DNA of 5,193 nt from JBNKDD01 sp050288085 (lineage in GTDB: Bacteria; Chloroflexota; Anaerolineae; Aggregatilineales; UBA3940): positions 1 through 5,193 of the forward strand of contig JBNKDD010000358.1 in NCBI GenBank assembly GCA_050288085.1, in the 5' to 3' direction. Shown here piece by piece: positions 1-5,193 of the stretch. The stretch's first letter is position 1; each line of letters begins with the position of its first letter. The position numbers and the translations under genes were made by a program. The notes beneath the pieces are model-generated. The model saw only the letters and a program-made list of their open reading frames with translations. It was not told where the DNA came from and searched no databases.

Positions 1-2
1 CT

Positions 3-2090
3 ACCCGCACTGAGCTTGATCGGTATCGCTGCACACACGGCCAGGGCTATACTATTATCGAGGCCGCTTACCGGGGAATCGACAGCCGCGTGACCTATTT
101 TGTGCCGGTCAAGGGATCGCATGAGGTCTGGCACCTACACCTCGAAAACGCCACCGAGCAAACCCGTCATTTTTCGCTCTTTACGTATTCGGAATACACA
201 CTCTGGTGTGAGCCAGAGTCGCGCAATATTCAATGGTCACTGCACCTGACACGCGGTGATTATCAGGACGGCTTCGCCATCTACAACTTCATCGAACCCC
301 ACCCGGCTTTTGATATGAAGGCCAATGCCGATTACGTTGGTGATCGTCCCGGCATCGCTTACATGACCATCGTAGACGCAGAGGTCAAAGATTTCGACAC
401 GGTGCGCGACAAATTCCTGGGCATGTACCACGGCGAAAGTGACCCGGTGGGTGTTGAGAGCGGCCAGCTTTCCAACTCCATTTTGCGTGGCGGCAACGCT
501 TGTTCGGCCCTGCGCGTGGAGGTCGAACTGGCAGCAGGCGAAAGCAAAGACCTGACTGTCCTACTGGGTTATGCTGAAACACTTGACCAAGCAAAAGAGG
601 TAAGGGTACATTTTTCCACTGCCCAGGTGGTCGAAGATGAGTTGGAACAGGTCAAACAAACCTGGCGCGATTATCTATCTACCTACCGCGTCGAGACCCC
701 CGACCCCAATCTGAACGCCATGATCAACACCTGGAACCAATACCAGTGCAAGACTACCTTCGACTGGTCGCGCTATATCTCGTTCTATGAGAACGGCGAG
801 GGGCGTGGGATGGGTACCCGCGATTCCAGCCAGGATACGCTGGCCGTCTGTGCCCAGATGCCCAAACGCGTCCGCGCCCGCATCATTGAGATTTTATCCA
901 CCACCCAACTCGAAACCGGGGATTGTTATCATATCTTCTTCCCCCTGCTCCAGAAGGGCGAACTGCGCTATTTCTCCGATGATACGCTCTGGTTGGTGCA
1001 AATGGTCTATGCCTATATCTGCGAAACCGGCGACCTGGACTTCCTCGGTGAGATGGTTCCCTATGCCGAGTCCGATAAGGTGGATACCGTCTATGATCAT
1101 CTGGTGGCTGCTTTGAATTTTACCGGGGAGAACACCGGCCCGCATGATTTACCGCTCATCCTGACCGCCGATTGGAACGACACCCTGCACCTCTGGATGA
1201 CCTGTGATAATCCTGAATCGGTGCTGGTTGCGGAGTTCTATGTCTACGCGCTCCGGCAGATGTCCCTGCTAGCCGAGCGTCTGGACAAGGCCAACGAGGC
1301 TGCTGATTTCACCCATCGCGCCGACCAGATGGTGGAACGGATCAATGCTATTGGTTGGGACGGTGATTGGTATCTGCGCGGATTCGGCAGCAAGGTGATC
1401 GGCACCCACCGCAATGAAGAGGCTAAGCTATTCTTAAACCCGCAAACCTGGGCGGTTATTTCTGGCGCAGCCCCGCCTGACCGCGCCCTGTCTGCGATGG
1501 ACAGCGTGCACACCCATCTAGCCAGCGACGAAGGAGTCAAGACCATCTGGCCCACCTTCCAGGCTTATGATCAGGCCTATGGGCTGATGTCGCGTTATGT
1601 GCCAGGCCGCAAGGAAAATGGCATCTTTGCCCACGCGAATTCCTGGGCAATCGTCGCCGAGGCGTTGTTGGGGCGTGGTGAGCAGGCACTTGATTACTAC
1701 CGGAAGATCACCCCCATCTACAAAAATGATCAGGCTGATAAGCTCTGCACCGAACCTTATGTCTATTGCCAGACCATCTCCAGTGATGATTCGCTGACCC
1801 CCGGCATGGGAGCCAATTCCTGGCTGACCGGCACCGCGGCCTGGATGTTCGTCGCTGTGACCCAGTACATATTAGGGGTGCAGCCGCAGCTCGACGGGTT
1901 GTCAATCCGCCCCAACCTGCCCGACGATTGGCCGGGATTCACTTTCACTCGCCGATTCAGAGGATGCCTGTATCACATTGAAGTTAAACGCACCGGCTAC
2001 CGTCAGATCACCGTTGACGGCACGCCGATCCCCAGCGACCTGATCCCACCCATTGACCGGCCAGAATGTTGGGTCACAGTAGAAATTTAG
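3..2090 (+). CDS. GH94 beta-glucoside phosphorylase, cellobiose phosphorylase-like (5' partial)
   Basis: Predicted cytosolic inverting phosphorylase that cleaves a beta-linked glucosyl disaccharide or oligosaccharide with phosphate to release alpha-glucose 1-phosphate. The frame is open to the window edge; 695 residues are visible. The segment before the GTG at 90 (containing LDRY and HGQGYTII) matches residues ~94-110 of the downstream paralogue, so about 90 N-terminal residues are missing. Visible-residue layout: N-terminal beta-sandwich to ~205, helical linker ~208-228, (alpha/alpha)6 catalytic barrel ~235-620, C-terminal beta domain to 695. The DWND motif is at 390-393, with D393 (codon 1179-1181) the expected general acid. 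H544 and T609-G610 (SWLTGTAAW) match the phosphate site. WNQYQC, GRGMG, TPIY and EPYVY recall Cellvibrio gilvus cellobiose phosphorylase. Oddities are GTRD where GFRD/GYRD is usual, and one residue fewer just before H544. It is probably co-transcribed with the next gene. The family is secure; cellobiose, cellodextrin or another beta-glucan as substrate is open. Confidence 0.93.
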   Translation, partial: TRTELDRYRCTHGQGYTIIEAAYRGIDSRVTYFVPVKGSHEVWHLHLENATEQTRHFSLFTYSEYTLWCEPESRNIQWSLHLTRGDYQDGFAIYNFIEPHPAFDMKANADYVGDRPGIAYMTIVDAEVKDFDTVRDKFLGMYHGESDPVGVESGQLSNSILRGGNACSALRVEVELAAGESKDLTVLLGYAETLDQAKEVRVHFSTAQVVEDELEQVKQTWRDYLSTYRVETPDPNLNAMINTWNQYQCKTTFDWSRYISFYENGEGRGMGTRDSSQDTLAVCAQMPKRVRARIIEILSTTQLETGDCYHIFFPLLQKGELRYFSDDTLWLVQMVYAYICETGDLDFLGEMVPYAESDKVDTVYDHLVAALNFTGENTGPHDLPLILTADWNDTLHLWMTCDNPESVLVAEFYVYALRQMSLLAERLDKANEAADFTHRADQMVERINAIGWDGDWYLRGFGSKVIGTHRNEEAKLFLNPQTWAVISGAAPPDRALSAMDSVHTHLASDEGVKTIWPTFQAYDQAYGLMSRYVPGRKENGIFAHANSWAIVAEALLGRGEQALDYYRKITPIYKNDQADKLCTEPYVYCQTISSDDSLTPGMGANSWLTGTAAWMFVAVTQYILGVQPQLDGLSIRPNLPDDWPGFTFTRRFRGCLYHIEVKRTGYRQITVDGTPIPSDLIPPIDRPECWVTVEI

Positions 2091-2094
2091 CTCC

Positions 2095-2100
2095 AGGAGG
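2095..2100 (+). promoter_or_regulatory. Shine-Dalgarno site of the second GH94 gene
   Basis: A full AGGAGG lies 9 bases before the ATG at 2110, within the 19-base gap that follows the TAG stop of the upstream gene. It fixes the start of the second gene. With no room for a separate promoter in the gap, it supports co-transcription of the two genes. Confidence 0.9.
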
Positions 2101-2109
2101 AACAACTTC

Positions 2110-4503
2110 ATGCGCTACGGATATTTCGACGATCAGGCCAAGGAATACGTAATCACCCGGCCCGATACCCCCCTCTCGTGGAGCAATTATCTCGGCACGA
2201 CCAACTACGGGGCGATCATTACCAATAACGCTGGTGGCTACAGCTTTTACAAATCCGGTGCGCTGGGTCGATTTTTGCGGCTGCGCTTCAACAACATCCC
2301 GATGGATCAGCCGGGCCGCTATTTTTACCTCCGCGATCAGGACAGCGGCGATTACTGGTCTGCGTCCTGGCAGCCGGTCGGCAAGTCTCTTGACCGGTAC
2401 ACATCGACCTGTCGTCATGGCATGGCCTACACGATCATCTCGTCTGAGTACGACGGTATCGCCTCCGAAGCGACCTATTTTGTCCCTCTGGGCCAGACCT
2501 TCGAATACTGGCGGCTCAAGCTCACCAACAATTCCGATCGTCCCCGCCAGCTTTCGGCTTTTACGTTTTGCGAATTCGCCAACGAGTGGAACACCCAGCA
2601 AGACCTCGTCAACCTCCAATACTCGCTGTTTATCGTCCAGGGTAAATTACAGGACGGTCTGCTGCGTATTGCCAGCCGTGACAACCTGTCGCCCTACGCC
2701 AGTGACGATATCACCGGAGAACACGCCCAACGCACCTGGGTGGCCCTGATCGGCGCACCCCTGGCCGGATTTGACACCAGCCGCGATGCCTTCCTCGGCC
2801 CTTATCGCTCCTACGACCGCCCGCTGGTGGTCGAGCAGGGCCAATGCACCAACAGCGAAGTCTACGGCGATAACGCCTGCGGGACCCTGCAAGCCGACCT
2901 GACCCTCCAGCTCGGCGAAAGCCGCGAGCTGCTGATCATGCTGGGTATCGGCACGGCTGAGTCCGTCGGGCAGAAAACCGTCGCCGAGTTCGGATCGCTG
3001 GCCCGCGCTGATGAGGAACTCGACAAACTCAAGGAAGAGTGGCACGCCAAACTCGGCAGCCTGACCGTCGAGACACCCGACGAGGACCTGAACCACACCA
3101 TCAACGTCTGGGGACTTTATAACAGCCTGATCACCTTCAACTGGTCGCGGGCTGCCAGCCTCGTTTACAACGGGGAGCGTGACGGGTTGGGCTTCCGTGA
3201 TTCGGTGCAGGATGTGCTGGGTGTCGTTGCCGCCATCCCTGATCTCGCCCGCGAACGCCTGGAATTGATGCTCACCGGCCAGCTATCGACCGGCGGCGCA
3301 ATGCCGATTGTCAAGCCCTTCGATCATTACCCCGGCCACGAGCAGGGCCCCGGCGAAGAACATTACCGCTCGGATGACTGCCTGTGGTTCTTCAATGCCG
3401 TCCCCGCTTACGTCGCCGAAACGGGAGATGTGGATTTCTACCACCGGGTGCTGTCCTACGCCGATCAGGGTGAGGCTACGGTTCTTGGACATCTGCGGCG
3501 GGCATTGGAGTTCAACCTGGAGCGATCCGGTAAGCACGGTTTGCCCTGCGGTCTGGAAGCCGATTGGAACGATTGTCTGCGGCTGGGTTATTATGGTGAA
3601 AGCGTCTTTGTCGCTTTTCAACTCCACCTGGGCCTGAACGTCTACGCCGGGATTGCCGAGCAGTTGGGCCAACCGGATGAAGCCGCCTGGTCCATCGAAC
3701 AGCGCGAGAGACTCGATACCAATATCCAAAAGCACTGCTGGGATGGTGACTGGTTCATCTGGGCAATCGGCGATGATGGCACGGTCTATGGCACCAAGGA
3801 TTATGAAGAGGGCCAGGTCTATTTGAACACCCAGGTCTGGGCCGTGGTCAGCGGTTATGCCAGCCCGGAGCAAGCCCAGGCCTGCATGCAAACCGTCAAC
3901 GAGAAGCTTGCCACCCCCTACGGCCTGATGCTCTCCGCCCCGCCCTTTGTCAAGACCCCCATCGACGTGATGCGGGCGGTCTTATTTAACAACGGTATCA
4001 AGGAAAACGCCGGGATATTCAATCATACCCAGGGCTGGGGGGTGATGGCCGAGTGCATGCTGGGCAACGGTGACCGCGCTTACGAGTATTACCGGGCCTT
4101 CATGCCTGCTGCCTATAACGACCGCGCCGAGATTCGCCAGTCCGAACCCTACGTTCAGGGCCAGACCACCTACTCGACCTACTCGCCGCGAGAGGGTAAC
4201 ACCCGCACCTCCTGGCTGACCGGGGCCGCACCCTGGGCCTATTACAGCGCCACCCAGTACATCCTGGGCATCCGGCCTGAAGGGGATGGCCTGCGGATCG
4301 ATCCCTGCATTCCGAGTGACTGGGAGGGCTTCAAGGCCAGCCGCCGCTTCCGGGGTAAGCAGATCGACATGGTGGTCAGCAATCCTGACGGCGTGTGCAC
4401 CGGGGTCAAATCGCTAACCCTCAACGGGGAGCCTTTGCCGGATAGCTTCATCCCAGCGGATAAACTGGCTGCACACAATCAGGTTGAGGTGATATTAGGT
4501 TAA
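2110..4503 (+). CDS. GH94 sugar phosphorylase, second paralogue (complete)
   Basis: Complete 797-residue GH94 enzyme, close to the roughly 800-residue length of cellobiose and N,N'-diacetylchitobiose phosphorylases. It should phosphorolyse a beta-linked disaccharide to an alpha-sugar 1-phosphate in the cytosol; no signal peptide or membrane segment is seen. The start is supported by AGGAGG at 2095-2100 and by the typical opening MRYGYFDDQAKEYVITRPDTP. Domains: beta-sandwich ~1-295, helical linker ~298-316, (alpha/alpha)6 barrel ~325-715, C-terminal beta domain ~716-797. Key motifs: GFRDSVQD at 361-368; DWND at 485-488, with D488 (codon 3571-3573) the expected general acid; H639 in FNHTQGW; and T704-G705 in SWLTGAA for phosphate. 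It resembles the upstream enzyme throughout (TYFVP, ADWND, TQYILG, RRFRG) but differs strongly in the loop at ~395-421 and around 615-630. Aromatic F626 replaces the small residue expected in a chitobiose phosphorylase, so a glucosyl substrate is favoured. Exact specificity (cellobiose, laminaribiose, cellodextrin or other) is unresolved. Confidence 0.93.
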   Translation: MRYGYFDDQAKEYVITRPDTPLSWSNYLGTTNYGAIITNNAGGYSFYKSGALGRFLRLRFNNIPMDQPGRYFYLRDQDSGDYWSASWQPVGKSLDRYTSTCRHGMAYTIISSEYDGIASEATYFVPLGQTFEYWRLKLTNNSDRPRQLSAFTFCEFANEWNTQQDLVNLQYSLFIVQGKLQDGLLRIASRDNLSPYASDDITGEHAQRTWVALIGAPLAGFDTSRDAFLGPYRSYDRPLVVEQGQCTNSEVYGDNACGTLQADLTLQLGESRELLIMLGIGTAESVGQKTVAEFGSLARADEELDKLKEEWHAKLGSLTVETPDEDLNHTINVWGLYNSLITFNWSRAASLVYNGERDGLGFRDSVQDVLGVVAAIPDLARERLELMLTGQLSTGGAMPIVKPFDHYPGHEQGPGEEHYRSDDCLWFFNAVPAYVAETGDVDFYHRVLSYADQGEATVLGHLRRALEFNLERSGKHGLPCGLEADWNDCLRLGYYGESVFVAFQLHLGLNVYAGIAEQLGQPDEAAWSIEQRERLDTNIQKHCWDGDWFIWAIGDDGTVYGTKDYEEGQVYLNTQVWAVVSGYASPEQAQACMQTVNEKLATPYGLMLSAPPFVKTPIDVMRAVLFNNGIKENAGIFNHTQGWGVMAECMLGNGDRAYEYYRAFMPAAYNDRAEIRQSEPYVQGQTTYSTYSPREGNTRTSWLTGAAPWAYYSATQYILGIRPEGDGLRIDPCIPSDWEGFKASRRFRGKQIDMVVSNPDGVCTGVKSLTLNGEPLPDSFIPADKLAAHNQVEVILG

Positions 4504-4508
4504 AACAC

Positions 4509-4547
4509 AGGGGCGAGATACCCAAACCTTTGGTTTGCCTCGCCCCT
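4509..4547. terminator. Long inverted-repeat hairpin between convergent genes
   Basis: A perfect 9-base outer stem (AGGGGCGAG at 4509-4517 with CTCGCCCCT at 4539-4547) encloses an inner 6-base stem (CAAACC at 4523-4528 with GGTTTG at 4532-4537) with a TTT loop. The two stems are separated by an asymmetric internal loop (five bases on one side, one on the other). It begins 5 bases after the TAA of the second GH94 gene and sits 43 bases beyond the phoU stop. On the plus strand no T-run follows. On the minus strand the hairpin is followed by GTGTTTTAA, a weak T-run, so it fits phoU termination better. GGGGCGAG-type palindromes also occur as dispersed intergenic repeats in some bacteria, so it may be one copy of such a family. 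Confidence 0.65.
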
Positions 4548-4590
4548 ACGGTGATTGACCTGTACTGGTTTTCTTCAGTATTTGTTCTAC

Positions 4591-5193
4591 TTAAAAGTTG
4601 GTTTCTTGAATGTCGCCGGTAGCTATATACACAATCCGCTCGGCAAAATTGGTGACTAAATCGGCGAAGCGTTCCAGCTTCTCGGCGATACGCAGTGTTT
4701 CATAAGCCACTTCGATTTTCTTCGTTTTGGTGGTCCCGGCCATGTTCTCAATCAACTGGGTGATCACGCTGTCGTATAGAGCATCCATTTGATCATCGCG
4801 ATGGAAGATGATCTGGGCCAGTTCGACGCTTCCCTGCGTATAGGCCACCAGGCTTTGATCAAACATCTCTTTCGCGAGATCGCCCATCTGCCAGATTTGA
4901 TCGGATTTGGGCTTCCTGCCATGTTCACACAGGTGTTTAACAACACCGGCGATGCCCTTAGATTGGTCGCCCATACGCTCCAGATCAACGATAATGTTCA
5001 TGGTTGCGACGATAAAGCGCAGATCAGAGGCAGCGGGCTGCTGGGTCGCAATCAACTCCACGCAGGTATCCTCAATTGAAAAGCGAGATTCATTAATCTC
5101 CCGGTCAAGGGCGATCACCTTCTGGGCCAGGTCAGCATCCAGATCGGTCAGTGCCGCCATTGCCATGTCAAGCTGCTTCTGGACTTTGCTGCC
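4591..5193 (-). CDS. phoU: Phosphate signalling protein PhoU (5' partial)
   Basis: Cytosolic regulator that links the PstSCAB phosphate transporter to the PhoR-type sensor kinase and damps phosphate uptake and Pho-regulon activation when phosphate is plentiful. 200 residues are visible; the frame stays open past the ATG at 5166 to the window edge (GSKVQKQLD precedes it). Against the usual 215-225 residues, about 15-25 are missing. The protein is all-helical with two PhoU repeats. The first carries QQPAASDLRFI followed by metal-binding type ExxxD in ERMGD (visible residues 72-76). The second ends with LRIAEKLERFADLVTNFAERIVYIATGDI-like sequence, with ERFAD at 174-178. The second repeat has Leu where many PhoU proteins have His after the ExxxD motif, and the first has Gly where Asn is common; both are mild variations. 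It is convergent with the GH94 operon and so transcribed separately. pst genes would be expected upstream, to the right of the window. Confidence 0.93.
   Translation of the reverse strand, partial: GSKVQKQLDMAMAALTDLDADLAQKVIALDREINESRFSIEDTCVELIATQQPAASDLRFIVATMNIIVDLERMGDQSKGIAGVVKHLCEHGRKPKSDQIWQMGDLAKEMFDQSLVAYTQGSVELAQIIFHRDDQMDALYDSVITQLIENMAGTTKTKKIEVAYETLRIAEKLERFADLVTNFAERIVYIATGDIQETNF

Noticed and set aside
90..92. GTG as the true start of the first GH94 gene
   Set aside because: The frame is open back to position 3, and the 29 residues before it align with the paralogue; no ribosome-binding site precedes the GTG. The gene simply starts outside the window.
2074..2619. Long minus-strand open frame (181 residues) opposite the start of the second GH94 gene
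   Set aside because: It overlaps strongly supported GH94 coding sequence, resembles no family I recognise, and is a typical shadow frame of GC-rich codons.
3283..3891. Minus-strand open frame of 202 residues opposite the second GH94 catalytic domain
   Set aside because: It lies fully antisense to the conserved catalytic region, including DWND, with no independent coding evidence.
2110..4503. Firm naming as N,N'-diacetylchitobiose phosphorylase because of overall length and ADWNDCL motif
   Set aside because: These traits are shared across GH94, and the residue at the N-acetyl-accommodating position is Phe, which argues against it.
4563..4580. Small hairpin TACTG/CAGTA followed by a T-rich stretch as a plus-strand terminator
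   Set aside because: Only a 5-base, weak stem with an 8-base loop and an interrupted T-run; could arise by chance. The larger hairpin upstream is a better candidate.
2110..5193. Functional link between phosphate-consuming phosphorylases and PhoU
   Set aside because: The genes are convergent and separated by a hairpin; no Pho box is visible and the adjacency is probably chance.

Overview
The window is a bacterial chromosomal fragment with three genes and almost no spare DNA. Two consecutive plus-strand genes encode glycoside hydrolase family 94 (GH94) sugar phosphorylases. They face a minus-strand phoU gene, which runs off the right edge. Base composition is moderately GC-rich, and no mobile-element, phage or CRISPR signal is visible. 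The protein style (compact cytosolic GH94 enzymes and a PhoU of the ERMGD/ERFAD type) would suit an anaerobic carbohydrate-degrading bacterium such as a Chloroflexota/Anaerolineae member. That placement is a low-confidence impression, not something the sequence proves.

Layout. Positions 3-2090 hold the first GH94 gene. Its frame is open to the left edge, and comparison with its neighbour indicates that roughly the first 90 residues lie outside the window. After a 19-base gap carrying a strong AGGAGG ribosome-binding site comes the second, complete GH94 gene (2110-4503, 797 residues). The short spacing implies one transcript. Positions 4504-4590 form the convergent intergenic gap, dominated by a long inverted repeat at 4509-4547 that probably acts as a terminator and may be a dispersed repeat. 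Positions 4591-5193 (minus) encode PhoU without its first residues; the rest of a pst/pho locus may lie to the right.

How the genes work together. GH94 enzymes split beta-linked gluco-disaccharides or oligosaccharides with inorganic phosphate, giving an alpha-sugar 1-phosphate and a shortened sugar. Neither visible protein shows an export signal, so the sugars would have to be imported first. Both proteins keep the catalytic DWND motif and the phosphate-site His and Thr-Gly, so both look active. They differ in the loops and residues expected to contact the acceptor sugar, so the pair probably handles two different substrates or chain lengths. At the position where chitobiose phosphorylase (as recalled) has a small Val, both have an aromatic residue. 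This favours glucosyl over N-acetylglucosaminyl substrates. The exact substrates cannot be fixed from sequence alone. No wholly new system is evident; the most interesting element is the diverged tandem phosphorylase pair.
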